Origin: Siphonodentalium dalli
Taxonomy: Eukaryota > Mollusca > Scaphopoda > Gadilida > Siphonodentaliidae
Direction: 5' to 3'
Assembly: GCA_032622095.1 (NCBI GenBank)
Contig: CP136067.1
Coordinates: 135,659,990 to 135,723,989, forward strand
DNA: 64,000 nucleotides
Under the pieces are notes generated by a model. That model did no database searches. It saw nothing but the letters and a program-made list of their open reading frames with translations, and was not told where the DNA came from. Below are positions 41,381 through 51,774 of this stretch, one piece after another (the stretch's first letter is position 1; each line of letters starts with the position of its first letter). Made by a program: the position numbers and the translations under genes.

Positions 41381-41849
41381 CCAAATACGATGTCTTGAAA
41401 AACAGCAGTGTTTGTTGACAATTTTCACTGCGCTGTTACAGTAAATGTTTATAAACAATGGTTTCAAAATGCGGAATCTCAACAAATATGGTGACTTGAT
41501 TGTGTATGTTGTTGTAACTGTAAAATAAAAATTGTATATTAATCCTTTCTATTCCAAATGGATTCTCCCACTAAAAGTAAAAGTATTCATTGGATTGGAA
41601 TGGTCCATTATTCATCTGGAGGGGTTTTTAGTTAATAAACAGATGACAGATAATAACAGACAGAAGGAGTCCTATTTATGGGAGGGATATGTCAACCCTT
41701 TCATGACTGGAGCTTCCTGAATTTTTGCAAAAACCCTGTGCCTATGCATTCTCTTATATATGCAAGTTGACCATAGGTTGCCTCGCATATATAAGAGAAT
41801 GCTTTGGCCCAACAAATTTTATGTTAATTTTTATAATTGTTAAAATAAT

Positions 41850-42275
41850 TAAGAATTTTTTTTTTAAATGATAAAAAATTATTAAAGAATGTAAGAAATA
41901 ATGATAAAATTGTTACAGAATGTAAGAAAAAATGATAAAAATTGATAAAGAATGTAAGTAAAAAATGATAAAATTGTTAAAGAATATAAGAAAAAATGAT
42001 AAAAATAAATGATAAGATTGGTAAAGAATATAAGAAAAAATGATAAAAATTGTTATAGAATGTAAGAAACAATTATAAAAAATGATTACAAATTTTTAAA
42101 GAATGTAAGAAATAATTCTAAAATTGTTACAGAATGTAAGAAAAAATGATAAAAAATTTATAAAGAATGTAAGAAAAAAATGATAAAAAATGATAAATTG
42201 TTAAAGAATATAAGAAAAAATGAGAAAAATTGTTAAAGAATGTAAGAAAAACTTGATAAAAATTGTTAGGTCAAG
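41850..42275. repeat. AT-rich tandem array in MITE spacer
   Basis: About a dozen imperfect copies of AATGATAAAATTGTTAAAGA + ATGTAAGAAAA. The same sequence occurs as a single copy in the spacer of sister MITEs (for example 29500-29545). Confidence 0.8.
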
Positions 42276-42292
42276 AATTCTCTTATATATGC

Positions 42293-44290
42293 CACTAGCC
42301 GATGAGCCCGACGTTGTCCGGGCTATTCAAAAACCAAATTTCAAGTCGATAGCTCCACCCGTTTCCGAGATCTGGTCTGCGCATGCGCGAAGCTGGCGTC
42401 GCACGGGCTCTGCGACCCGATAAAATTCGTATCCGTTGTCCGGGATATTCAAACACCAAATTTCAAGTCGATAGCTCCACCCGTTTCCGAGATCTGGTCT
42501 GCGCATGCACGTAGCTGGCGTCGCACGGGCTCTGCGACCCGATAAAATTCGTATCCGGGGCAAGATACATTCACATAGCAAATTTCAAGTCGATAGCTCC
42601 ACCCGTTTCCGAGATCTTGTCTGCGCATGCGCGAAGCTGGCGTCGCAAGGGCTCGGCGATCCGATAAAATTCGTATCCGGGGCAAGATAAATTCACATAG
42701 CAAATTTCAAGTCGATAGCTCCACCCGTTTCCGAGATCTCGTCTGCGCATGCGCGAAGCGGGCGCCGCACGGGCTCGCCAATACGACAACGTCGACCGCC
42801 TGGTCAAACTACACACAAGTACCAAGTTTCGTCCCGATCGGTCGAGAATTGTAGATTTGTATTAATGACAGACAGACAGACAAACAAACAAACAGACAGA
42901 CAGAGGTCTTCAAAATATATATGAGACTAGCCGATGAGCCCGACGTTGTCCGGGCGACGTTGTCCGGGCTATTCAAAAACCAAATTTCAAGTCGATAGCT
43001 CCACCCGTTTCCGAGATCTAGTCTGCGCATGCGCGAAGCTGGCGTCGCACGGGCTCGGCGACCCGATAAAATTTGTATCCGGGGCAAGATAGATTCACAT
43101 ACCAAATTTCAAGTCGATAGCTCTACCCGTTTTCGAGATCTCGTCTGCGCATGCGCGAAGCTGGCGTCGCACGGGCTCGGCGACCCGATAAAATTCGTAT
43201 CCGGGGCAAGATACATTCACATAGCAAATTTCAAGTCGATAGCTCCACCCGTTCCCGAGATCTCGTCTGCGCATGCGCGAAGCGGGCGCCGCACGGGCTC
43301 GCCAATACGACAACGACGACCGCCTGGTCAAACTACACACACGTACCAAGTTTCGTTCCGATCGGTCGAGAATCGTAGATTTGTATTAATGACAGACAGA
43401 CAAACAAACAGACAGACAGACAGACAGAGGTCTTCAAAATATATATGAGACTAGCCGATGAGCCCGACGTTGTCCGGGCTATTCAAAAACCAAATTTCAA
43501 GTCGATAGCTCTACCCAGCCCGACGTTGTCCGGGCTATTCAACAACCAAATTTCAAGTCGATAGCTCTACCCGTTTCCGAGATCTGGTCTGCGCATGCGC
43601 GAAGCTGGCGTCGCACGGGCCCGACGACCCGATAAAATTCGTATCCGGGGCAAGATACATTCACATACCAAATTTCAAGTCGATAGCTCCACCCGTTTCC
43701 GAGATCTGGTCGATAGCTCCACCAGTTTCCGAGATCTGGTCTGCGCATGCACGAAGCTGGCGTCGCATGGGCTCGGCGACCCGATAAAATTCGTATCCGT
43801 TGTCCGGGATATTCAAAAACCAAATTTCAAGTCGATAGCTCCACCCGTTTCCGAGATCTGGTCTGCGCATGCGCGAAGCTGGCGTCACACGGGCTCTGCG
43901 ACCCGATAAAATTTGTATCCGGGGCAAGATACATTCACATAGCAAATTTCAAGTCGATAGCTCCACCCGTTTCCGAGATCTCGTCTGCGCATGTGCGAAG
44001 CTGGCGTCGCACGGGCTCGGCGACCCGATAAAATTTGTATCCGAGGCAAGATACATTCACATAGCAAATTTCAAGTCGATAGCTCCACCCGTTTCCGAGA
44101 TCTCGTCTGCGCATGCGCGAAGCGGGCGCCGCACGGGCTCGCCAATACGACAACGTCGACCGCCTGGTCAAACTACACACAAGTACCAAGTTTCGTCCCG
44201 ATCGGTCGAGAATTGTAGATTTGTATTAATGACAGACAGACAGACAAACAAACAAACAGACAGACAGAGGTCTTCAAAATATATATGAGA
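42293..44290. repeat. GC-rich higher-order tandem array, ~2.0 kb
   Basis: A basic unit of about 122-125 bp carries AAATTTCAAGTCGATAGCTC, CACCCGTTTCCGAGATCT, GCGCATGCGCGAAGCTGGCG and CCCGATAAAATTCGTATCCG. Three times it closes with a terminal block (CAATACGACAACG, GACCGCCTGGTCAAACTACA, a GACAGACAGACA microsatellite, TCTTCAAAATATATATGAGA). That gives a higher-order period of several hundred bases. All open frames here, on both strands, come from the repeat. Confidence 0.85.
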
Positions 44291-44429
44291 TAATGCTAGT
44301 CAACCTATGGTCGACTCGCATATATAAGCGAATGCATTGGCACAGGGTCTTTAATGTTGTGCCAGCACAGCTCCCATCATGAAAGAGTTAAGGGTCGTTT
44401 GTTGAACTTATTATCTGATACATTTCCTA

Positions 44430-44881
44430 AGTACTCGCCAATGCAGGGAGCAGCATACATACTTCAAATTGGGAGAAGTCACTTATTTCCAATTTTCAGA
44501 TTTTGTGATGTCACCGAGTCCCGATAACTCGATTCGACTCCAAAATGACTTTCGGGAGTCCAATATGACTTTTTCCCAGATTATCATGTGACAGCTTTTG
44601 CCCAATCAGAAATAGTGTTAGTTAAGGGATGGATAATAATATACAAGACAAGAGCCCTTATATAATACCATTATGATTATAAATATACCATTATAATGAT
44701 TAAGTATACTATTATAATTGGTAAGTACCCTTATGATATGCTGTCTTGAAATATGCATACTGGTACATGGGAGAGAAATCACTTCTTCCTAGGACAAAAA
44801 TAGGGAGAAGTGGCACTTTTTAGGGAGAAGATGTCTCCCAAGTCGCCCTCTAGGCTGAGTATTTAGTAAAGAAAGAGTTAA
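44430..44881. repeat. Mixed MITE remnants before exon 16
   Basis: GGGAGAAGTCACTT / AGGGAGAAGATGTCTCCC elements of the hAT-MITE family seen complete at 57302. The right end of the CCCTTTCTATACTAAA TTAA family (TTTAGTAAAGAAAGAGTTAA) ends at 44881, 11 nt from exon 16. Confidence 0.55.
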
Positions 44882-44892
44882 ATTTATTTCAG

Positions 44893-45093
44893 AGACAAAT
44901 CACTTAGAAAGCCTCTGTTGTATCCATTCAATGAGTATGACGAAAAGAATAACTGCGACCGGAGGAGTCATGTCAGGTCATACAAAATCAAAAGGGGGCT
45001 GCCGCTGAATCCCAGAGGTCGGACTGGAATGACGGGTCGAGGACGGCTTGGACACTGGGGTCCTAATCATGCTGCAGATCCCATTATCACAAG
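44893..45093 (+). CDS. TRPM2: TRPM2-like exon 16 (NUDT9-H, GRTG motif)
   Basis: 201 nt, phase 1 to 2, acceptor TTATTTCAG, donor GTAGGA. Encodes [35 protein letters not shown] and [18 protein letters not shown]. This is an unmistakable match to [33 protein letters not shown] of TRPM2/NUDT9, part of the ADP-ribose-binding lobe. The exon starts only 11 nt after the TTAA end of a degenerate MITE, so its branch point must lie in transposon sequence. Confidence 0.96.
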
Positions 45094-45947
45094 GTAGGAA
45101 AAGTTGACAGGTTAAAACATAACAGGCATAAGTCTTCCCTGTGTAACATATAACAATACATATTGCACAAAACAAGACAGACATCCTCGTGAAAACAGTC
45201 CAATTTGTGAAAAATGTCACACTCAAGCATGACAGTTCATTTTGTGATTAAAACATATGGCAGTCCACATTGTACAAAACAAGACAGACAAAAAAATGTC
45301 ATTTTGTGGACAAAAATGATAGTTCATCAATTGTAAAATATTAAACACCTATTTTGCTAAATATGCAAGTTCACTTTATGCAAGGGAAACTCTTATCACG
45401 TTGCAGTTTTACATTAATAATATTGAATTTCGCACCTATTTTTGTAAGACCTATATATAGATAGGATACAAGCACATCTAAATCAAGAATCTTTTATTGA
45501 GCGAAATTTATTTAACTATGCGCCGTCCACAACAAGTTCGATAAAAGATTTGAGATTATGATGCAAGTTGTGTTCTGTATTTATTCTACACCATTTTGTC
45601 AGATAAGTTCAATCCATGACTGTCACCACCTTTGATACTGTATATACCTTTATTGTGATTTAAGCAGATAGTTGACGAAATGTACTTCTTAATCTTTCTT
45701 GGTGACAATGCAACAAGAATAGTTCTGGCTTGTATTCCACTAGATCGAGGTATACAATAATATGTATTCAATGGCTGGGTTTCCGTTGAATACATGTGCC
45801 TCACGTCAATGGGTGTGAAATAATATTCAATATATCCAATATTAAATATAATTAATATTCAATTATCTCACATGTCAGATTAGAACTACTTTGAGCTGAA
45901 TTCGATGTAAACTTTAAGCGTGACCATGAATGTGAATTACACCATTT
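45094..45947. other. Intron 16, left part
   Basis: No gene; two related CAAAACAAGACAGACA stretches (45165-45185 and 45275-45295) suggest a small local duplication. Confidence 0.35.
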
Positions 45948-46199
45948 TTAACCCATTCATGATGGTGCAGCATTAAATATCCTGTGCCGATACATTATCT
46001 TATATATGATAGTCTCCCATAGGGAGCCTCACATAAAATAAGAGAATGCACTGGCTTACAAGATCAAAGTAAATATTGTTAGGCCAATGTATTCTCTTAT
46101 ATATACAAGGCTCCATATGGGAGACTCACATATATAAGAGAATGCATTGGCACAGGGTTTTTGCAAAATTTCAGGAAGCTCCAGTCATGTAAGGGTTAA
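45948..46199. mobile_element. Double-hairpin TTAA MITE
   Basis: TTAACCCATTCATGATGGTG to CCAGTCATGTAAGGGTTAA. Hairpins 45985-46070 and 46083-46156. Opposite orientation to 46445-46706. Confidence 0.8.
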
Positions 46200-46444
46200 A
46201 TGTTGGCTGATGTTGGACTAAATGATGGCTTTACATCATAATTAAATCACCAGATGTTACAAATATATGTGTGAAGCTCATAAATTCAAGGGTGTGGTAT
46301 AAATACAAAACCTGACATGCAGCAGAATCTCAAATCTTCCATCAAACTTGTTGGTGTATATTCTCATTTCCTTATGTGTCATCTGCGACTTACTTGATAG
46401 AAACTTCTTGATTCAGATCCCACGTCCCCTTTGCCAAGAAGGCA

Positions 46445-46706
46445 TTAACCCTTCCATGACTGGAGCTTCCTAAAATTTTTTGCAAAACCATGTGCCAATG
46501 CATTCTCTTATATATGCGAGTCTCCCACAGGGAGCCTCGCATATATAAGAGAATGCATTGGCCTAACAATATTTACCTTGAACTTGTAAGCCAGTTCATT
46601 CTCTTATATATGTGAGCCTCCCTATGGGAGACTCACATATAAGAGAATGCACTGACACAGGAGCATTAATGCTGCACCAGCCCAGCTCCCATCATGAAAG
46701 GGTTAA
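46445..46706. mobile_element. Double-hairpin TTAA MITE, best complete copy
   Basis: TTAACCCTTCCATGACTGGA to CATCATGAAAGGGTTAA, 262 bp including the TTAA sites. Hairpin 1 at 46495-46563, spacer CTAACAATATTTACCTTG, hairpin 2 at 46594-46658. Ends 40 nt before exon 17. Confidence 0.85.
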
Positions 46707-46745
46707 CTATATAACAGGTTAATTATTTGACTTATTTTCCAACAG

Positions 46746-46851
46746 GTGGAAGAGGGACCAGACAGGTAATATAATACAGGAGAATGGGAAGAAGGTGCTG
46801 GAGGTTGTTACTGTACAGAGGACGGACACAGTACAGTGGGCTCTCCCTGGG
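46746..46851 (+). CDS. TRPM2: TRPM2-like exon 17 (NUDT9-H core up to WALPG)
   Basis: 106 nt, phase 2 to 0, acceptor TCCAACAG, donor GTAAGT. Encodes WKRDQTGNIIQENGKKVLEV and RTDTVQWALPG. The WALPG motif marks the strand just before the Nudix box in NUDT9 and TRPM2. A complete TTAA-flanked double-hairpin MITE ends about 40 nt upstream. Confidence 0.96.
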
Positions 46852-46928
46852 GTAAGTACTCCTATAAAGAGAATCCTGGAGTTTATAATGAATAGTCCTA
46901 GCCTTGATATGATCAGCATTATTCAGGC

Positions 46929-47145
46929 TACAGTAATTCCCTAAATAATCGACTCCTTAACCACAGCAGAATTATGGGTAACTTTTCAGGATTTAGTCAG
47001 AAATATGGCTTGTTGCCATTCATTGGAAAGCTCTCACTGAGAGCTTTCCAATGAATGGCAACAAGCCATATTTCCATCTAAATCCTGAAAAGTTACCCAT
47101 AATTCTGCTGTGGTAAAGCAGTCAATTATTTAGGGCATTACTGTA
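46929..47145. mobile_element. TA foldback MITE, full length
   Basis: TACAGTAATTCCC to GGGCATTACTGTA, both ~105-bp arms present, loop CTCACTGAGAG. Confidence 0.85.
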
Positions 47146-47191
47146 CACTTGAATATTGATTGCATGTGAATCAAGACATATATGTTGAAGG

Positions 47192-47515
47192 GACCAGCCA
47201 AGAGAGCGACTTGGGAGACATCTTCTCCCTATTCATGTCCCAGGGGAAGTGATTTCTCTTCCATATACCAGTGTACATATGCCCCAACATCATATATAAA
47301 GTATATTTACTGACTATATTGGTGTTCTTACAAAGCACTCAGTTTACTGGTAATTTGGCTCTTTTGTTGCATATTACTTGTTGGATCATAGATTGGTGAT
47401 GTTGGGGGGTGTAAATTGAATTTCACCCATTGTTACTTATACATGATAACAGTACACTTCTCCCTGATAACTAAACAGGGATTTGCAAAAATTGAAACCT
47501 CTAGACTGATCCCTG
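47192..47515. mobile_element. GGGACCAGCC hAT-MITE copy
   Basis: GGGACCAGCCAAGAGAGCGA, then GGGAGACATCTTCTCCCT, to CCTCTAGACTGATCCCT. A diverged copy of the element at 57302-57781. Confidence 0.55.
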
Positions 47516-47586
47516 ATATGTTGTGGGCTTGATTACAATCACATATAGGAACAAAGTCGACACACAAAAAATAGCAACAAGGAATA

Positions 47587-47798
47587 TACAGTAATGCCCT
47601 AAATAATCGACTCCTTAACCACAGCAAAATTATGGGTAACTTTTCAGGATTTAGTCAGAAATGCCATTCATCGGAAAGATCTCCGTGAGAGCTTTCCGAT
47701 GAATGGGAACAATTCAAGCCATATTTCCGACTAAATCCTGAAAAGTTACCCATAATTCTGCTGTGGTTAAGGAGTCAATTATTTAGGGCATTACTGTA
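47587..47798. mobile_element. TA foldback MITE, full length
   Basis: TACAGTAATGCCC to GGGCATTACTGTA; one arm has lost about 10 bp. Confidence 0.85.
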
Positions 47799-47847
47799 GC
47801 ACATGCTGCTGACTGGGACCAGCCTAGAGATTTTAAATTGGGAGAAG

Positions 47848-48015
47848 TTAACCACAGCAGAATTATGGGTAATTTTTCAGGATTTAGTCGGAAATATGGC
47901 TTGTTGCCATTCATCGGAAAGCTCTCACCAGCAAGCCATATTTCCAACTAAATCCTGAAAAATTCCCATAATTCTGCTGTGGTTTAGGGGTCGGTTATTT
48001 AGGACATTATTGTAC
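47848..48015. mobile_element. TA foldback MITE, left end lost
   Basis: TTAACCACAGCAGAATTATG to GGACATTATTGTA. It appears to sit in another GGGACCAGCC repeat (47818). Confidence 0.7.
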
Positions 48016-48139
48016 TTGGACCAGTGCAGTTCCCATCATGAAAGGTTTAACTAATGTATTGTGACCCCGGTTGAGTACCTTTAATATGACCTGATAACTT
48101 TCATCCTAATTATGAGTGTATGTGTGATCCTTGATGAGT

Positions 48140-48787
48140 ACCTTTAAATATAAAATAGTACTGCCTCGAGGAGTAGCTTTAAATATGGCTGATACATTAT
48201 ATTTTTGATACATTATATTCTTTTAACCAGTGTATGTGTGACCCCAGTAGTTCTGCCTCGAGGAGTAGCTTTAAATATGGCTGATACATTATATTTTTGA
48301 TACATTATATTCTTTTAACCAGTGTATGTGTGACCCCAGTAGTTCTGCCTCGAGGAGTAGCTTTAAATATGGCTGATACATTATATTTTTGATACATTAT
48401 ATTCTTTTAACCAGTGTATGTGTGACCCCGGTAGTTCTGCCTCGAGGAGTAGCTTTAAATATGGCTGATACATTATATTTTTTATACCTTCTATTCTTTT
48501 AACCAGTGTAGGTGTGACCCCGGCAGTACTGCCTCGAGGAGTAGCTTTAAATATGGCTGATACATTATATTTTTTATACCTTATATTCTTTTAACCAGTG
48601 TATGTGTGATCCCGGAAGTACTGCCTCGAGGAGTAGCTTTAAATATGGCTGATACATTATACTATTGATACATTATATTCTTTTAACCAGTGTATGTGTG
48701 ACCCCGGCAGTACTGACTCGAGGAGTAGCTTTAAATATGACATGACTGATACATTATATTATTGATACCTTATATTCTTTTAACCAG
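48140..48787. repeat. 92-bp tandem array carrying the exon 18 acceptor
   Basis: Units begin after AACCAG at 48231, 48323, 48415, 48507, 48599 and 48691, then the real exon at 48788 (spacings 92 x5, then 97). Each contains the pyrimidine tract and acceptor (TTCTTTTAACCAG) and ~50 nt copied from the exon (TGTATGTGTGACCCCGG...GAGGAGTAGCTTTAAATA), then GGCTGATACATTATAT. Copies read CTCGAGG where the exon reads CTGGAGA, and run into TGA after 17 codons. Confidence 0.92.
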
Positions 48788-48928
48788 TGTATGTGTGACC
48801 CCGGCAGTACTGCCTGGAGAAGTAGCTTTAAATACGACTTCATCAAAGAAAAGAAGGATTTACTGAAAGAATATGAAAAAGAGAACTTAAACCATGAGAT
48901 GGAGGAATTGTTCAGCAATGGTGAAGAG
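48788..48928 (+). CDS. TRPM2: TRPM2-like exon 18 (degenerate Nudix box)
   Basis: 47 codons, phase 0 to 0, acceptor TTTTAACCAG, donor GTGGGT. Begins CMCDPGSTAWRSSFKYDF then IKEKKDLLKEYEKENLN and EELFSNGEE. Aligned with NUDT9 (GGMVDPGE...REFGEEA), DPG is kept. The Glu after it is Ser, and REFGEE reads roughly YDFIKE, so the GX5EX7REUXEEXGU signature is lost. Vertebrate TRPM2 is also degenerate here (RILRQE). The first ~50 nt and the acceptor are repeated seven times upstream at 92-nt period, and the donor is repeated downstream. The real copy is the only one that stays open. Confidence 0.92.
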
Positions 48929-49075
48929 GTGGGTAATGTTCATTTAATAATTATAAGGTGGGTAATGTTCATAGAATAATGGTGAAGATGTGGGTAATGT
49001 TGATAGAATAATTATAAGGTGGGTAATGTTCATAGAATAATGGTGAAGAGGTTGGCAATGTTCATTTAATAATTA
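48929..49075. repeat. Tandem copies of exon 18 end and donor
   Basis: AATGGTGAAGAGGTGGGTAA (real exon end and donor, 48917) recurs as AATGGTGAAGATGTGGGTAA (48981) and AATGGTGAAGAGGTTGGCAA (49038). Each is followed by TGTTCAT...ATAATTATAA spacer. Confidence 0.8.
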
Positions 49076-49437
49076 TAAAACCTCCCAACATAGCTCTTTT
49101 GAAATCCACTATATTCTGCTTTCTTGATACCAACTCTGATTATAAGCCTTTGTCAAGGTTAAATTCCTGAAAAAATTTGAAATACCCTTGTCGATTGAGT
49201 TTGTGTAAGACAATATGACTGATGTGTGTTTTCCCCTGATATAAGTAGATTTAGTTATTAATCAAGGCATGACACATTGAGACATCAATAATTTAGCTTT
49301 TCAACAAATTCATTAACATATTCTACATCAAAATTTTACTAATTCTATCCCAATTCTCCAGAATCAACCTCCTCAAAATTATGTTTTGAGATTTAATAAC
49401 AGGTCTGGTCATTCTCAGTATAGGCACAGTTGCCAGG

Positions 49438-49635
49438 TACAGTAATGCCCTAAATAATCGACCTCTTAATCACAGAAGAATTATGGGTAACTTTTCAGCA
49501 TTTAGTCGGAAATATGGCTTGTTGCCATTCATTGGAAAGCTCTCCCTGAGTGATGAATGGCAACAAGCCATATTTCCGACTAAATCCTGAAAAATTACCC
49601 ATAATTCTTCTGTGGTTATTTAGGGCATTACTGTA
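49438..49635. mobile_element. TA foldback MITE
   Basis: Starts TACAGTAATGCCC (at 49438) and ends GGGCATTACTGTA; right arm shortened near the tip (TCTGTGGTTATTTAGGGC). Confidence 0.8.
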
Positions 49636-49822
49636 TCATGTCACGGCAGAGATCCATGGTCTCAAAATTTTATTATATTTCAGTCTTCAAATTAAGACAT
49701 TTCTGGATAAACAAGAGGGAACCTTTATTCAGTGGCATAGGGGCCTGCGTCAAAAATTTAAAATAAGAAAAAGTTTAATTAAATTTTTTTTTTTAGATTG
49801 AACTCCTTGCTCAGTTTTTTTT

Positions 49823-51106
49823 AGCTCAACTTACTTTGTAAGTTTGAGCTATTGCCATGGGTTGGCATCCGTCATCCGTGTGTCTGTGTGTCCGTCAACA
49901 ATTTCCTTTGGCACGGGCTACAGGTCGTACCTTTGATCTGATCTTTATGAAATTTGACATGAATGTTGACATTGACATGTAGATGGGAACGAGTCATTTT
50001 GGGGTCATTTGGCCAAAAAACATGGCCGCTGGTGGCCATCTTGGATTTCAAAATTAAATCCATTGGCGCGGGCTACAGGTCGTACTGTTCGTCTGATCAT
50101 CATGAAATTTGTCTTGGATGTTAATATTGACATGTAGATGGGAACGAGTGATTTTGGGGTCGTTCGGCCAAAAAACATGGCCGCCAGAAGCCATCTTGGA
50201 TTTTACTCTATGCATGACTAAATCCTTTGGCGCGGCCTACAGGTCGTAGCTTTGGTCGGATCTTCATGAAATTTGTCATGGATGTTAACAATGACATGTA
50301 GATGGGAACGAGTCATTTTGGGGTCGTTCGGCCAAAAAACATGGCCGCCAGCAGCCATCTTGGATTTTAATCTTTGCATCACTAAATCCTTTGGCGCGGG
50401 CTACAGATCATACCTTAGTTCTGATCTTATGAAATTTATCATGAATGTTGACATTGACATGTAGATGGGAACGAGTCGTTTTGGGGTCATTCGGTCAAAA
50501 AACATGGCCGCTGGTGGCCATCTTGGATTTCAAAATTAAATCCATTGGCGCGGGCTACAGGTTGTACTGTTCGTCTGATCGTCATGAAATTTGTCCTGGA
50601 TGTTAACAATGACATGTAGATGGGAACGAGTCATTTTGGGGGTATTCGGCCAAAAAACATGGCCGCTAGCAGCCATCTTGGATCTTACTCTTTGCATGAC
50701 TAAATCCTTTGGCGCGGGCTACAGGTCGTAAAGGTCATTGAGCCAAACAACATGACCACCAGCAGCCATCTTGGATTTTACTCTTTGCATGACTGAATCC
50801 TTTGGCGCAGGTTACAGGTCGTAGCTTTGGTTGGATCTTCATGAAATTTGTCATGGATGTTAACAACGAGTCATTTTGGGGTTATTCGGAAAAAAACATG
50901 GCTGCCGGTGGCCATTTTAGAATTTATTCTTTGCATCACTAAATCCTTTGGCACACCATACTCACCACATCCCTGATCTGATCATTATGAAACTTGTCAT
51001 GAATGTTGATATTGACATGTACATCTTGTCTTACTTAAACATTTCACCTTTCCTATTCCTCCATTTACTGTCAACCATTAAATTATTCCCCTACCTAAGT
51101 TGAGCT
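49823..51106. mobile_element. Second AGCTCAACTTA element with ~165-bp units
   Basis: Termini AGCTCAACTTA / TAAGTTGAGCT as in 38636-40000. Unit starts (TTGGCGCGGGCTACAGGT) lie near 50060, 50227, 50392, 50545 and 50711. The two elements share both end modules (GTAAGTTTGAGCTATTGCC; CACACCATACTCACCACATC) but differ in unit number. Confidence 0.7.
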
Positions 51107-51189
51107 GCAGTGTCATTGACACTTTCATTTATGTGTACCCATACCATAGTATGGTACACATAGTGTTGACGTCTAAATTAACCACTCGT

Positions 51190-51385
51190 GATTCATCTCT
51201 CTATCCTATCCGTCTGTCCGTCCGATCAGAACCAAATTTGGTATATGAGTTTCTCAGCACAAAATACAGATTGAGTTCGAATATGAGTTTGATTTTTGGT
51301 TGAAATCGTTCCAGGGGTTGGTAGAAAAATTGCAAACAGACGGACAGATAGATCCTGCTCTTTATATATATATATATAGATTTGG
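51190..51385. repeat. GTCCGTCC / AACCAAATTTGGTAT repeat and (TA)n
   Basis: Fragment of the repeat at 40055, closing with GACGGACAGATAGATCC and TATATATATATATATA. Confidence 0.5.
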
Positions 51386-51527
51386 TGATATAAGCTTCTG
51401 AGAATTCCCAATTGTTTTGACCTACTTGATTTCAGTATTATGATAATCCAATGATAATTTTCTTGATCATTTTGACCTAATCCATAATTATAATCAGGCT
51501 TGCTTGACACACATTCTTACTTTTCAG

Positions 51528-51641
51528 ATCTATCGTGGTTATGCCGATGATGCTAGAAATACAGATAATTCCTGGGTGGAAACCATAGCAACAAACTACC
51601 ATGATGAAGACGGAGCATTGCTAGCAAATTTCTCTTTGCGG
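51528..51641 (+). CDS. TRPM2: TRPM2-like exon 19 (NUDT9-H, DxRNTDNxW)
   Basis: 38 codons, phase 0 to 0, acceptor CTTTTCAG, donor GTAAGT. Encodes [19 protein letters not shown] and [19 protein letters not shown]. Matches VYKGYMDDPRNTDNAWIET of human TRPM2 and the NYHDE of NUDT9. This is one of the best conserved stretches of the ADP-ribose-binding cleft. Confidence 0.97.
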
Positions 51642-51774
51642 GTAAGTTAATTAGAAACCCCAGTTACATTTGCTTGAAATAATTTGGAGGACGATAGAAA
51701 CTAGAGGAAATCGGGATGTCCTGAAGATAACTTTAGTAAATATTTGGCGGAAATTCGTGAAATTTAATTTGTGA

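Larger units (their letters stand above)
41691..44391. mobile_element. Double-hairpin TTAA MITE expanded to 2.7 kb
   Basis: Left end TCAACCCTTTCATGACTGGA (TTAA mutated to TCAA), right end CTCCCATCATGAAAGAGTTAA. Hairpin cassette 1 at 41738-41810. Cassette 2 is split: its left arm is at 42270-42292 (AATTCTCTTATATATGC) and its right arm at 44300-44345 (CAACCTATGGTCGACTCGCA...). The normal spacer has become an AT-rich array, and a GC-rich array sits in the second hairpin. Confidence 0.75.

Noticed and set aside
40926-41384. 152-codon minus-strand frame with 15-residue repeats
   Set aside because: A pure consequence of a 45-bp tandem repeat without stops; no start context, no homologue, derived from a MITE end.
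42300-42330. CCGATGAGCCC...GGGC resembling the CUGAUGA plus stem II of a hammerhead ribozyme in the GC-rich array
   Set aside because: The hairpin CCCGACGTTGTCCGGG is present, but the obligatory GAAA after stem II is absent (TATTCAAAA follows) and CTGATGA is CCGATGA. Not a hammerhead core.
42220-44288. Many 75-139 codon frames on both strands
   Set aside because: All are translations of the GC-rich tandem array, whose unit lacks stops in several frames.
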